Positions 24,864 through 34,054 of a DNA stretch of 64,000 bases are shown here, piece after piece. A program made the translations under genes and the position numbers. The notes below the pieces were generated by a model. It was not told the DNA's origin. It saw only the letters and a list, made by a program, of their open reading frames with translations, and did no database searches. The DNA comes from JAKEFM01 sp035695825. Its GTDB lineage: Bacteria > Planctomycetota > UBA1135 > JAKEFM01. Each line of letters opens with the position of its first letter. Position 1 is the stretch's first letter. The stretch covers positions 21,136-85,135 of the forward strand of contig DASRRH010000025.1 in NCBI GenBank assembly GCA_035695825.1. The letters run 5' to 3'.

Positions 24864-26975
24864 TCAGTTCGGTCTCTCGTAGCACGCACGATCGGCCCAG
24901 TTACCAGGGAAGTTCCCGTTCGGGCCATCGAAGCCGAAGTCCGTGATCCGAGGATTCCCCTCGAGATCGGTCGTCGGGTCTTCGCCGACAGGGTCGTTCT
25001 TGCCCGTGTCGAGGGACGTCGACTGAAGTTGGTCCGCGACCAGGTGGTAGTCGTCCGTCGCCTCGTTGACGAACTGCGGGGCGCACAAGAGGTTCTGGGC
25101 CGTCCCGTACCCGTCCGGGAAGGTGCAGGAAGGCGGAAACGTCGGGGAGACGCCAGCGATGTTCGCCCACCGCAGCAGCGCGTCCGTGATCCCCGTCACG
25201 TCGTACGGCCCCCCCGGCGCCGCCGCCCCGTTCCAGTTGCTCCGGATCGTCGCGTTCTCGACCTGCGGGAGCGCGGAACCCGTCAGGTTCTCGCCCCGGA
25301 TCCCCTCCTGCAAGTTCCGGGCGACCGTCAGGAAGCTCATCGTGATCGGAAGCCCGAACCCCGCAGAGTTCGGCGTCTTGTGCAGGAGGATGCCCGGTCC
25401 GCCATTCCGGAAGGAGAGGAGGTTCGACACCGCGAAGAGCGGGAAGTTGCCGCGGAACAGACTGCTCGTGTAGTTCTGGTGCAGCCGCAGGCCCGCCTGC
25501 TGGGACCCGCCGTTGTGGTCGACCTTCGTGTTCAGGAGGTTCGGACCCCCCGCCAACCAGGACCCGAAGTTGCCGTTTTGCGCGTCGAGGTAGATGCCTT
25601 CGGAGAGATTGTATGCGCTCTGGGACTGGAGGAACCGGACCCTCTGCGTCGGGGTGATCGCGCCCGCCGGGGCCTGGACGCGGCCGTAGAAGCCCGCCTC
25701 GTCGTTCCCCGCGAAGAGACAGTACTGGAAGTCGGCCGAGCTATCCCCTCCGATGAGCGCGAACCCGGCTCCATGCCCCCTCAACGAGTCCCAGATGGGG
25801 CTCGAAGTGCTGACGCAGGGCCAGCGCTTCCCGTTGTAGAGGAAGTTGCAGTTGGAAAACGTCGGGTTGAAGGTTCTGCCGCTCGTCGCCGAGGCGAAGA
25901 AGCCCGTGACTCCGCAGTTCTGGAAGGAGCAGGTCGTGAACGTGGGCGCGGAAGTCGAGCCACTGAAGGCGGGTGGAGGGTAGTCGGCGAACACGCCGTA
26001 ATCGATGCCCTGCTGGGTGCATCCCGCGCACGACGTGCAGACGTTGCTGAACCCGTCGATGATGTTCGCGATGAAGGTCCCCTCCACGCGGTCCTGCTGC
26101 GTCCCCGATGTGATCATCCGGATGGCGTGCTCGACCCTCGGCGAGACGCCGAACGCGTCCGGCTCCACGCGGAAGAGGCAGTTGAAGACGATCGGAGCCA
26201 CCCGAGCGTACTCGTCCGACTCGAGAAGGAGGTGATCCCCGAGAGTGACCCCGACCGAGGTGTCCTGGGTAAACAGACACGAGTCGAAGGTCGGGCTGGC
26301 CTGGCAACTGGTTCCGCCCGCGTGGACGCGGGCACCCGCGCTCACATTGTTCCAGAACCGAACGTTCCGCAGAGTGATCGAGTTCACCATGGCCGTCTGC
26401 GCGTCGACATGCACCCCGATCTGCCCACCCCGGACGGAGATCGCCTGAATCCCCGAGCCGAGGGTCGAGCCGTCGAGCCCGCCCGCCGCGGAGAAGGGCC
26501 CCAAGAACTCGAAGACGGACAGGGCGGTCCCTCCCCCGTCTACGGAGACGAGGGTGCCGGGGGTCGAGTTCGCCGCGTCGTAGCGGATCATGGTTTCTGC
26601 AGGGACGGAGATCGGGAAGGACTCTCCGAGAGCCGCGTTGTAGACGACGGGGGTTCCCCCCGACGTCACCCCGGCGACCAGGATCGTGACCGGGGTCCCG
26701 CTCGCCGGGTTCGCAGCCGCCTGGACGGCCGCCGTGATCGTCTTGAAAGGACCCGGGATCGTGGGCGGGGGAGACCCGGGTGTGCAGAGGTCCGAGGGAA
26801 CGGGCACCAGCCCGTCGTGGCAAGTATTGCCGGTCACGCCGTTAACGTAGTACGTGGTCTGGCCGAAGGCTACGCCGGTCCCGAGCACCATCGCGAAGGG
26901 GGCCACGGGGAGGAGGAGGAGGAAGAGATACTGGAGTCCCGCGAGCCGCGGGAGGCGGAGAAGCAGAGGCAGCAT
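24864..26975 (-). CDS. Secreted right-handed parallel beta-helix protein
   Basis: The 703-residue protein has a signal peptide (about 10-38, ending AFGQ) and then TYYVNG and GPFKTITAAVQAA, the usual opening of secreted beta-helix (DUF1565/pectate-lyase-like) proteins. The body (about 90-620) is a run of short strands with Asn/Cys ladders (FxxCxFxxN patterns). The C-terminus has DDYHLVADQLQSTSLDTG and TDLEGNPR, matching the tail motif that ends many such proteins in an 'ID-G...D-DG-PR' pattern. AAGGAGG lies 7 bases before the ATG at 26975. Thirteen bases separate it from FG-GAP copy 4. No catalytic residues of a known polysaccharide lyase were identified, so it may be adhesive or structural. 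Confidence 0.85.
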   Translation of the reverse strand: MLPLLLRLPRLAGLQYLFLLLLPVAPFAMVLGTGVAFGQTTYYVNGVTGNTCHDGLVPVPSDLCTPGSPPPTIPGPFKTITAAVQAAANPASGTPVTILVAGVTSGGTPVVYNAALGESFPISVPAETMIRYDAANSTPGTLVSVDGGGTALSVFEFLGPFSAAGGLDGSTLGSGIQAISVRGGQIGVHVDAQTAMVNSITLRNVRFWNNVSAGARVHAGGTSCQASPTFDSCLFTQDTSVGVTLGDHLLLESDEYARVAPIVFNCLFRVEPDAFGVSPRVEHAIRMITSGTQQDRVEGTFIANIIDGFSNVCTSCAGCTQQGIDYGVFADYPPPAFSGSTSAPTFTTCSFQNCGVTGFFASATSGRTFNPTFSNCNFLYNGKRWPCVSTSSPIWDSLRGHGAGFALIGGDSSADFQYCLFAGNDEAGFYGRVQAPAGAITPTQRVRFLQSQSAYNLSEGIYLDAQNGNFGSWLAGGPNLLNTKVDHNGGSQQAGLRLHQNYTSSLFRGNFPLFAVSNLLSFRNGGPGILLHKTPNSAGFGLPITMSFLTVARNLQEGIRGENLTGSALPQVENATIRSNWNGAAAPGGPYDVTGITDALLRWANIAGVSPTFPPSCTFPDGYGTAQNLLCAPQFVNEATDDYHLVADQLQSTSLDTGKNDPVGEDPTTDLEGNPRITDFGFDGPNGNFPGNWADRACYERPN

Positions 26976-27264
26976 CGCACAACCTCCTTCCGCGCGTCCG
27001 GGGGGGAGCCACCGAAGCGCGGTGATCGAGTCGCCTAGAGAAGTGAGCCGTCTGTAGAAGAGGAACGCGCTGGATCTCGAAGTGTTGCGCCGAGCGCTCA
27101 GCCCTTCGATGCCCGCGCGAGGCGGGGATGGGAGAGAGACCCACCGGGGTGCGAGGGCGCTCGCCTGGGGTCCGAGGCAGGCGAGCGGACCCGAACTCGA
27201 GGGTCGCCTCGGGTCCCTCGGGAATCCTGTTCCGCTGCCCCCCACCGGGGCGAGCGGCCCTCGC
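26976..27264. other. Intergenic region upstream of the secreted-protein operon
   Basis: This 289-base gap holds the leader of the beta-helix gene (AAGGAGG near 26984-26990). It also contains whatever promoter drives the beta-helix/FG-GAP array. I see no confident promoter hexamers, hairpin-plus-T-tract or coding remnant. Long open frames here are antisense artefacts of high GC. Confidence 0.35.
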
Positions 27265-28158
27265 TCAGCGCCCTCCGCCCCGGCGCTTGCGCTTCTCTAC
27301 CATCCGCTCGATCTCGGCGCGAGCGAGCGAAGGGTCGAAGCCGAGATCGTCCCCCGTGATTTCGCAGAGCGCGTCGTCGGCGTTCACCGCGACGGCGGGG
27401 TCGGGATCGAGGAGGAGGTCCGCGAGCGCCTCGACCGCCGCCTCGAGCCGGACCCGGGAGGCGACCTCGACACCCCAATTCCGGATGCGCGGGTCGGGAG
27501 AGGAGAGGAGGTCCGCCAGGGCCACGACCTCCGCCGGCCAGGGCCGGATCCGACGCCGCGACTCCTCCTCGAGCTCCTTCAGGAAACGGAGGGCCGCCGA
27601 CCCCTCGTCCCGCTCGACGGCGGCGCGGAGCGCGCCCACGAGGTCAGGGAGTCGTTCCTCGCCGAATCGGAAGAGGAGCGCGCGCGCGCGGAGCCGGACC
27701 GGCTCGTTCCCGCGCGCGATGCACTCGAGCAGGTCCGCGCGCGCCTGCGCCCCGCGGCTCTTCAGCGAATCCCACGGCTCTTGGAGGGCCGGGTGATCCG
27801 GGATCCCGTCGAGGGAGGGGTCGTAGCGGCGGACTTCGATCCGGTCGGCCTGCGCGTCGACGACGAGATCGGGAAGGCGCTCGCGGATCGCCTGCACGGC
27901 GGGGGCGAGGAACGGGAGCGCGACCGAGGCCGCGGGCTTCCCGTCCGGCCCCTCCCCGGGATCGAAGGGGATCCCGGCCGCGGCGAGGAGCTCGGCCACC
28001 CGAGGGGCGTCCTCGACCGAGTCGAAGACGAGGGGCCGAACGGAGGAGGATCCCGGCTCTCCCTCGGGAGGTCGCTCGGGGACGAGCGCGACCCCGCAGT
28101 CCGCGCAGCGCGAAACCTGCGGCTCGTGCTCGTTGCGACAGGAGGGGCACCAGGGCAA
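27265..28158 (-). CDS. Zinc-ribbon, DUF2007-like and HEAT-repeat protein
   Basis: The 297-residue protein opens with a two-CxxC zinc ribbon (CPSC and CADC within the first 22 residues). A DUF2007-like ferredoxin-fold segment follows (about 40-110, VFDSVEDAPRVAELLAAAGI), a domain often called a putative signal-transducing domain. HEAT-type helical repeats cover about 130-285 (ALADLLSSPDPRIRNWGVEVASRV and ADLLLDPDPAVAVNADDAL as partial units). No catalytic motif is seen. TTG at 28158 lies two bases after the HIT gene stop and gives the zinc ribbon at the extreme N-terminus. It is probably a cytoplasmic protein-interaction factor. Confidence 0.75.
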   Translation of the reverse strand: MPWCPSCRNEHEPQVSRCADCGVALVPERPPEGEPGSSSVRPLVFDSVEDAPRVAELLAAAGIPFDPGEGPDGKPAASVALPFLAPAVQAIRERLPDLVVDAQADRIEVRRYDPSLDGIPDHPALQEPWDSLKSRGAQARADLLECIARGNEPVRLRARALLFRFGEERLPDLVGALRAAVERDEGSAALRFLKELEEESRRRIRPWPAEVVALADLLSSPDPRIRNWGVEVASRVRLEAAVEALADLLLDPDPAVAVNADDALCEITGDDLGFDPSLARAEIERMVEKRKRRGGGR

Positions 28159-28160
28159 GG

Positions 28161-28508
28161 CTAGGAGCAGAGCTTGGGGCCGAGCGGCCGGCCCCCGAGG
28201 AGGTGGAAGTGGAGGTGGTAGACGGCCTGCCCCCCCTCGGCGTTGCAGTTCGCGAGGAGGCGGTAGCCCCGCTCGGCGATCCCCTTGCGCCGGGCGACGT
28301 CTCGGGCAGCGAGGACCATGCGGCCGACGAGCGGCGCGTGCTCGGGGCGGAGGTCGTTCAGGGTCGGGAGGTGCTCCCGGGGGACGAGGAGCGTGTGGAC
28401 CGGCGCCTGCGGGTGGACGTCCTCGAAGGCGAGGAAGTCGGGGGATTCCTCGACGATCGTCGCCTTCGCAGCGCCGGCGGCGATCCGGCAGAAGATGCAC
28501 GCGTCCAT
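28161..28508 (-). CDS. HIT-family nucleotide hydrolase (HinT-like)
   Basis: The 115-residue protein has the HinT plan. CIFC (C4, C7) at the N-terminus is the metal-binding pair found in many bacterial HIT proteins. The catalytic triad motif H98-L-H100-F-H102-LL is present, and HTLLVPREH precedes it. HinT enzymes hydrolyse nucleoside phosphoramidates and AMP-lysine. The HEAT/zinc-ribbon gene begins two bases after its stop, so they share a transcript. Another histidine, H46 (PREHL), lies in the usual conserved position. Confidence 0.93.
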   Translation of the reverse strand: MDACIFCRIAAGAAKATIVEESPDFLAFEDVHPQAPVHTLLVPREHLPTLNDLRPEHAPLVGRMVLAARDVARRKGIAERGYRLLANCNAEGGQAVYHLHFHLLGGRPLGPKLCS

Positions 28509-28651
28509 GCGCGGGATCTTAGCCGCCCCTCCGCTTGACCGGGACGCGGCCGCCGCCTAGATTCTCCGGTCTTCTCGCCGGCGGAGGGGCCGGCCGAGGC
28601 GCCCGCGCGGGGCCCCTCCACCCGTCCACCTTAAATATCTCTGGAGAGACG

Positions 28652-30064
28652 ATGCCCGATACGACCCCGGGAGTGCTCGAGCCCGCCTCGGAGGCCGCGC
28701 TCCCCTTCGACCTCGCGACCGCAGAGTCGGTCTCCCTCGACGACGTCCTGCGGCTCCGCCAGGCCGTCTACGCGAGCGAGGGGAACCGCCGCCACTTCGG
28801 AAAGGTGGCCGACACCCTGGAGGAGCGGGTCACCGGGGCGCCGGCGGAGCGGGCCTGGCGCCGGGGCGCGGCCCACTTCATCGTCGGCCGCTACGGCGAA
28901 GCCGCCGAGGTCCTCCGGAAGGCGCGAGGGGGGCCCGAGGGGGCGCGGCTGCTCGGGATGAGCCTCGTGCGCGCCGGGCGCCCCGACGAGGCGGCGCAGG
29001 TGCTCGAGGAGGCGGTCCGGGAGAAGCCGACCGACCCGCTCCTGCGCGCCGCGCTCTTCGAGGCCTACGAGGCCAAGGGGGACTTCGAGGCCCTCGCGAA
29101 GGGGGTCAAGGGAGCGCCCAAGTCGTTCGAGGGGACGGCGGACCACGCCTTCTACGAGGGGCGGCTCGCCGAGCTCGACCGGAAGACCGCCGAGGCGGTC
29201 GCCGCCTACGAGCGCGCCCTCTCGATCCAGCCCGAGCACCGCGGAGCCCTCTTCCGGCTCGCGAAGGAGCTCGACCTGCGCGGGATGGACGAGGAGGCCC
29301 TCGCGCTCTACGAGCGCCTCGCGGCGCTGCGCCCGGTCGACGCCGCGGCGCTCCTCAACCTCGGCATTCTCTACGAGGACATGGGCTCGTACGACCGCGC
29401 GCTCGGCTGCTTCGAGGCGGTCCTGAAGGTCGACCCCGCCCACGAGCGCGCGCGCCTCTTCCGGGACGACGCGGCGGCGTCCCTCTCGATGTACTACGAC
29501 GAGGACGAGGAGAAGAAGGAGGACAAGCTCCAGCAGCTCCTCCGGACCCCGATCTCCGACTTCGAGCTGTCCGTGCGGGCCCGCAACTGCCTCCAGAAGA
29601 TGGAGATCCAGTCCCTCGGCGACCTCGTGCGCAAGACCGAGGCGGAGCTCCTCGCCTACAAGAACTTCGGCGAGACCTCTCTTTCCGAGATCCGGGAGCT
29701 CCTCACCGCGAAGGGGCTGCGCCTCGGGATGCTGCGCGACCAGATCGAGGCGGAGGCGATCGCGCGGATGGAGGCGGAGGCCGCCGCGCACTCCCTCGAG
29801 ATCGAGGACGAGGCGACCCTCGCCCGCCGGGAGGCGGAGGAGGCGGCCGAGGAGGAGCGCGCCGACGCGCTCGCCCGCCCGATCGCCGACCTCCCCCTCT
29901 CCCCGCGCGCGCGACGCGCGCTCGAGGGAATCGAGCTGCAGTCGATCGGCGACCTCGCTTCGAAGACGGCCGAGGAGCTCTCGAAGCTCCCCAACTTCTC
30001 TCCCGCCGCCCTCGAGGAAGTGCGGGAGAAGCTCCAAGCCCTCGGCCTCGACCTCGCCGGCTGA
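28652..30064 (+). CDS. TPR protein with two RNA polymerase alpha C-terminal-like domains
   Basis: The 470-residue protein has TPR helices over about 60-285, a charged DEDEEKKED linker, and then two alphaCTD-like helix-hairpin domains (about 298-360 and 409-470) separated by a Glu/Ala-rich helix. The first matches RpoA closely: FELSVRARNCLQ aligns with the alphaCTD DNA-binding helix, with R309 and N312 at the places of E. coli R265 and N268, then SLGDLVRKTEAELL and NFGETSLSEIRELL. The second keeps the fold but replaces the Asn. Such TPR-alphaCTD proteins are known from planctomycetes. GGAGAG lies 6 bases before the ATG. It could contact DNA or polymerase; function untested. ruvA follows 21 bases later. 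Confidence 0.85.
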   Translation: MPDTTPGVLEPASEAALPFDLATAESVSLDDVLRLRQAVYASEGNRRHFGKVADTLEERVTGAPAERAWRRGAAHFIVGRYGEAAEVLRKARGGPEGARLLGMSLVRAGRPDEAAQVLEEAVREKPTDPLLRAALFEAYEAKGDFEALAKGVKGAPKSFEGTADHAFYEGRLAELDRKTAEAVAAYERALSIQPEHRGALFRLAKELDLRGMDEEALALYERLAALRPVDAAALLNLGILYEDMGSYDRALGCFEAVLKVDPAHERARLFRDDAAASLSMYYDEDEEKKEDKLQQLLRTPISDFELSVRARNCLQKMEIQSLGDLVRKTEAELLAYKNFGETSLSEIRELLTAKGLRLGMLRDQIEAEAIARMEAEAAAHSLEIEDEATLARREAEEAAEEERADALARPIADLPLSPRARRALEGIELQSIGDLASKTAEELSKLPNFSPAALEEVREKLQALGLDLAG

Positions 30065-30085
30065 CGGCGGCGGGCCTCCCGGCCC

Positions 30086-30667
30086 GTGTACGACTTCCTC
30101 GACGGGGTGGTCGCCGAGCGGGCGGCGGCTCGCCTCGTCCTCGCCGTCGCAGGGGTCGGCTACGAGATCGCGGTCCCTCCGGGGACCGCGCCGGACCTGC
30201 GCCCCGGCGGGAGCGGACGCCTTTACGTCCACCTCCACGTCTCCGACGGGACGCCCCGCCTCTTCGGCTTCGGGACCCGCGAAGAGCGGGACCTCTTCCG
30301 ACTGATCCTCGGCGTGAGCGGAGTCGGCCCGGCGACCGGGCTCGCGCTCCTCTCGGCCGTCCCGCCCGCCGAGCTCGTCCGGGCGATCGCCGAGGAGGAC
30401 GCTCCGGCGCTCCGCCGCGTGCGGGGCGTCGGGGAGAAGACCGCGCGGCGCCTCGTCCTCGAGCTCAAGGGGAAGGTCGAGGCCGCGCCAGCCGCCGACC
30501 GCACCGCCTCCGACGCGGCCTCCGCCCTCGTCTCCCTCGGCTTCAACCGGCGCGAGGCCGAGCAGGCCGTGGCGCGGGCCGCCCGCGAGTCGGGACCTCC
30601 CGACCTCGAATCCCTCGTGCGGCGCGCCCTCTCCTCCGCCGGGCGAGCGCCCTCCCCCGCGGGGTGA
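30086..30667 (+). CDS. ruvA: Holliday junction branch migration complex subunit RuvA
   Basis: RuvA binds four-way junctions and loads the RuvB motor. The 193-residue protein has the N-terminal OB domain (MYDFLDGVVAER start), tandem helix-hairpin-helix motifs (LILGVSGVGPATGLALL and VRGVGEKTARRLVLELK), and the C-terminal RuvB-contact domain (about 147-193, SALVSLGFNRREAEQAV). Length is normal. GTG at 30086 is the only good start. Neither ruvC nor ruvB is adjacent; the preceding TPR-alphaCTD gene ends 21 bases upstream. Confidence 0.95.
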   Translation: MYDFLDGVVAERAAARLVLAVAGVGYEIAVPPGTAPDLRPGGSGRLYVHLHVSDGTPRLFGFGTREERDLFRLILGVSGVGPATGLALLSAVPPAELVRAIAEEDAPALRRVRGVGEKTARRLVLELKGKVEAAPAADRTASDAASALVSLGFNRREAEQAVARAARESGPPDLESLVRRALSSAGRAPSPAG

Positions 30668-30848
30668 CCCGGGGGCCCGCGCTTCAGCCCCTCCCCCTCC
30701 GCGGCCGATCGAGGCGGCTCCCGCTTCCACGGGGAGCCGTGCGCGACTTCGTCTTCCGGAACGCAGCGACCCTCGCCGAGATCTACGCGAGAACCCGACC
30801 CTCCGGATAACCGGTGGGTTCCCGGCGCGGGAGGGAGGAGCGCGTAGA

Positions 30849-32105
30849 ATGTTCCGCGCAGCCGTGCTCGCCCTCATCCTCTGCGCGCTCCCCGTCTCCG
30901 GCGACGACGGGGCCGCCTCGCCGACCGTCGAGGAGCTGATCCGGATCTGCCGCGAGCGCAGCGCTCGCCGCCGGGAGGAGGTCGCGTCCCGGGTCGAGAC
31001 GATCCTCGCGAAGGCCGAGTCGGGGACCGACGAGTCCGCGATCCAGGCGCTCCTCGGCCTGGGTCCCGACGCCGCGCGGCTCCTCCTCCCGCGCCTCGAG
31101 CCTCCGGAGGGGGACGCGGCGGCCGCGCGGGGGGCCCGGCTGGCCGCGGCCGCGCTCGCCCGGCTCGCCCCCGCCGAAGCGCGCGGCGAGCTCCTTCGGA
31201 TCCTGCGCTCGGGGTCGGCCGCCGCGCGCCCTTACGCCGCGACGGTCCTGGGGGCCGTGGGAGGAGAGGAGGCGGCCTCGGCCCTGATCGAAGCGATCGC
31301 GTCGGGGGACGCGGAGTTGCGGCGCGCGGCCGTCGTCTCCCTCGGGCGGATGCGCGCGACCGGCGCCTCCGGCCGGCTCGCGTCCCTCCTCTCCTCCGCC
31401 GATCCCCCCCTCGCGGGGGCGGTCCTCGCCGCGCTCAAGTCGATCGCGAATCCCGACGCCGTCCCCGCGGTCGCGATGTTTCTCGAGTCGACGAACGCCC
31501 TCCCCCTCCTCGGCGACGCGCTCGACTACCTCGTCGCGGTGCGAGGGCGGGGGGCGCTCCCCTCCGTGCTGAAGCTCCTCCACGCGAGCACGAACGCGGG
31601 GAACACGATCCGGCTCCTCGGGGCGGTCGGCGCCCTCGCCTCCCCCGGGGACAAGGAGGCCCTTGCGATCGTGCGCGAGTTCCTCGACGAGGCGCGGGTG
31701 AAGAGCTGGGACGTCCGCGCGGAGGCGGCCTTCGCGCTCGCCTCGCTCGGCGACGACGCGGGGGCGAAGGGGCTGCTGCGGGAATACGGCGCCTGGATCG
31801 CCTCGAATCCGAGGCTCCCGAACGTCTACGCGGAGCGCGGGAAGATCTACCTCCGTCTCGGACGCTGGGGAGAGGCGCTGCACGACTATCAGGAGGCGAT
31901 CCGCCTGGCGCGCAACGAGGGGACGGATGCCCGGTGGTTCGTCGACGCGGCGCGCGCCCTCTGCCGCCTGAACCGCGAGCGCGAGGCCGCCTCCTTCCTC
32001 AAGCGCTCGGGGCTCTCCCCTCGCGAGCTCTCCCGGTACCGGGACCTCCCCGAGTTCGAGGAGCTGCGGCGAAACGAGAAGTACCGAGACCTCTGGGAGG
32101 ACTGA
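30849..32105 (+). CDS. Exported HEAT/TPR-repeat protein
   Basis: The 418-residue protein begins with a signal segment (FRAAVLALILCALPVSG). HEAT-like helical repeats cover about 100-310, with repeated patterns such as ARPYAATVLGAVGGEEAASALIEAI in its parts and RRAAVVSLGRM. A TPR pair follows (about 315-375, NVYAERGKIYLRLGRWGEALHDY). No catalytic motif is visible. GGGAGGAG lies 8 bases before the ATG. It is expected to be a periplasmic or lipid-free secreted scaffold. It is convergent with the GNAT gene. Confidence 0.75.
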   Translation: MFRAAVLALILCALPVSGDDGAASPTVEELIRICRERSARRREEVASRVETILAKAESGTDESAIQALLGLGPDAARLLLPRLEPPEGDAAAARGARLAAAALARLAPAEARGELLRILRSGSAAARPYAATVLGAVGGEEAASALIEAIASGDAELRRAAVVSLGRMRATGASGRLASLLSSADPPLAGAVLAALKSIANPDAVPAVAMFLESTNALPLLGDALDYLVAVRGRGALPSVLKLLHASTNAGNTIRLLGAVGALASPGDKEALAIVREFLDEARVKSWDVRAEAAFALASLGDDAGAKGLLREYGAWIASNPRLPNVYAERGKIYLRLGRWGEALHDYQEAIRLARNEGTDARWFVDAARALCRLNREREAASFLKRSGLSPRELSRYRDLPEFEELRRNEKYRDLWED

Positions 32106-32110
32106 GCTCC

Positions 32111-32578
32111 TCAGAGGTCCTTCGTCATCCACTCCCGCTCGCGGACGTAGCCCCGCCGCTCCCCCATCGAGATCCGCGCGTCGTCCTGGTAGGGGACGTC
32201 GACGGAGAGGGAGCGCAGGCCACGGGCGCGGAGGATCCCCTCCGCGCGGCCGAGGAGAGCGGCGGCGACCCCCGCTCGGCGGCTCTCCGGGCGGACGTAG
32301 AGGGCGTAGAGGAAGGGAACGGCCGTGCCGAGGAAGGGGTTCCCGGCGTCGGCGGCGAAGAGCACGCCGAGCGGCGGCGCGCCGGGGGCCTGCGCGAGGA
32401 GGAGGAGGGTCGAGCGCTCCCCGAGCGCGCCGCGGACGAAACGCTCCGCCGCGGCGAAGCGCTCGGCCCCGGCCGCGGAGCCGACCGGCTCCTCGATCGA
32501 CCGGCGAACGAGCTCGAGCGCCGGCTCGAGCGAGTCCGGACGGTCCACCTCGAGGATCGAGACGCCCTTCAACGGCAC
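32111..32578 (-). CDS. GNAT-family N-acetyltransferase
   Basis: The 155-residue protein has the GNAT core: PFLYALYVRPESRRAGVAAALLGRAE contains the V-x-P-x-x-R-x-x-G acetyl-CoA pyrophosphate loop (about 92-105), and the C-terminal strand pair follows with ISMGERRGYVRE. The acceptor cannot be predicted. GTG at 32578 is the start. It faces the exported HEAT/TPR gene, with 5 bases between the two stops. Confidence 0.85.
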   Translation of the reverse strand: MPLKGVSILEVDRPDSLEPALELVRRSIEEPVGSAAGAERFAAAERFVRGALGERSTLLLLAQAPGAPPLGVLFAADAGNPFLGTAVPFLYALYVRPESRRAGVAAALLGRAEGILRARGLRSLSVDVPYQDDARISMGERRGYVREREWMTKDL

Positions 32579-32734
32579 GGTCGGGGAGCTTATAGCCCGA
32601 CCCCCGTCCGGCGGCGAGCGATTGCGGGGCCCGCGCGCGAGCGTTATTTATGAGTCTGGAGCCCGCGTCCGCGAAGGTCCCGAGCCGTCTCGCGGATCGG
32701 CGCGGGGCGCCGATCCGGTCCTCCTCACCCAAGC

Positions 32735-34045
32735 ATGGCCGAGCCGTTCGAGTTCACGCTCTCCGACGCGGGACCCTGCCGCAAACGGGTCCGCGTGGTC
32801 GTCTCCCCCGAGCGCGTCGCGCAGGAAGTCGAGAAGGGCTACCGGTCGATCTCCCAGGGGGTCCGCGTCCCGGGCTTCCGGTCCGGCCGGATCCCCCGCC
32901 CGATCCTCGAGAAGCGCTTCGGGGAGGCGCTCCTCCACGAGCTGAAGGAGGACCTCGTCCAGACGGGATTCCGCGAGGCGCTGCGGACGCACGAGCTCTC
33001 CCCCCTCGGCTCTCCCGAGCTCGACCTCGACCGGGTCCGGCTCGAGGAGGGGAAGTCCCTCGAGTTCGAGATCGCCTTCGACGTCCGTCCGAAGTTCGAC
33101 CTCCCCGAGTGGCGGGGGATCGAGGTCGAGCGGAGGGGGACCTCCGTCTCGGAGGCCGAGATCGACGAGGCGACGTCCGCCCTGCGCCAGGGGAACCGGC
33201 GCGTCCTCCCCGATCCGGAGGGGGCCGTCGCCGCCGACGGGATGGTCCTCGCCCGGGTCGAGTTCTTCCTCGACGGGAAGAGCCTCCTCGTCCGCGACTC
33301 CGTCCGCCTCTCCCCTTCGACCCCCCTCCCGGGAGCGGACCCCGGCGCCTTCTCCCCGGCCCTCCAGGGAAGGCGCAAGGGGGAGTCCTTCGACGTCGCG
33401 CTCGCCTACCGCTCGGGCTTCGAGGTCGCCGAGGCCGTCGGGAAGAAGGGGATGGCGCGGGTCACGGTGCTCGAGGTCTACCGCCTCGTCGAGCCGACGG
33501 ACGAGGAGCTCTCCCGCGCGCTCGACTTCCCCGACGCCGCGGCGCTCCGGGAGGACGTGCGCGCGCGCCTCGCGCGCCACAAGGAGGAGGCCGAGAACCG
33601 CCGGGTCGAGGAGGCGGTCCTCGCCGAGCTCGTCCGGCGCTGCGCCTTCGAGGTCCCCGAACGGATCGTCGAGTCGGAGACGGAGGAGGGGGTGCGCCGC
33701 CTGCGGGCGGGCCTCGAGGCCCAGGGGGTCCCCCCGGAGGAGGTGGGCGCCCAGGTCGCCGCCCGGCAGGCCCGCTCCCGCGAGGAGGCGGAAGGGTCGA
33801 TAAAGGCGTGGTTCGTGCTCGAGGCCCTCGCGCGGCGCGAGAAGATCTTCGTCACGGAGGAAGAGATGCGCACGGAGTTCCAGGCGATCGCCGGGCGCAA
33901 CGGCGTTCCTCCCGAGGAGGTGCGCCGATACTACGAGGAGCGCCACGACCTGCTCGGGGCGCTGCGCGCCGAGCTCCTCGAGCGGAAGGTCCGGCGCCTC
34001 CTGCGCGAGCAGGCGGGCGCCCGGACCGCGGGAACCCCTACCTAG
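32735..34045 (+). CDS. tig: Trigger factor
   Basis: Trigger factor is the ribosome-bound chaperone and peptidyl-prolyl isomerase. The 436-residue protein has the N-terminal ribosome-binding domain with GFRSGRIPRPILEKRFG (the G-F-R-x-G-K-x-P tail motif, here with Arg for Lys). A shortened FKBP-like middle follows (about 150-250), then the long helical C-terminal chaperone domain (about 255-430). Length is normal. The clpP start lies 10 bases after the stop, making the classic tig-clpP-clpX operon. Confidence 0.95.
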   Translation: MAEPFEFTLSDAGPCRKRVRVVVSPERVAQEVEKGYRSISQGVRVPGFRSGRIPRPILEKRFGEALLHELKEDLVQTGFREALRTHELSPLGSPELDLDRVRLEEGKSLEFEIAFDVRPKFDLPEWRGIEVERRGTSVSEAEIDEATSALRQGNRRVLPDPEGAVAADGMVLARVEFFLDGKSLLVRDSVRLSPSTPLPGADPGAFSPALQGRRKGESFDVALAYRSGFEVAEAVGKKGMARVTVLEVYRLVEPTDEELSRALDFPDAAALREDVRARLARHKEEAENRRVEEAVLAELVRRCAFEVPERIVESETEEGVRRLRAGLEAQGVPPEEVGAQVAARQARSREEAEGSIKAWFVLEALARREKIFVTEEEMRTEFQAIAGRNGVPPEEVRRYYEERHDLLGALRAELLERKVRRLLREQAGARTAGTPT

Positions 34046-34054
34046 GAGGCGCGC

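Noticed and set aside
28631..28638. TTAAATAT as a -10 element before the TPR-alphaCTD gene
   Set aside because: It would place the transcript start within the ribosome site; it is more likely an AT-rich patch that keeps the start region unstructured.
30739..30810. A 23-codon frame from a GTG (starting like MRDFVFRNA) between ruvA and the HEAT/TPR gene
   Set aside because: The start faintly recalls iron-dependent alcohol dehydrogenases, but it is too short, unsupported by a ribosome site, and the similarity ends after a few residues.
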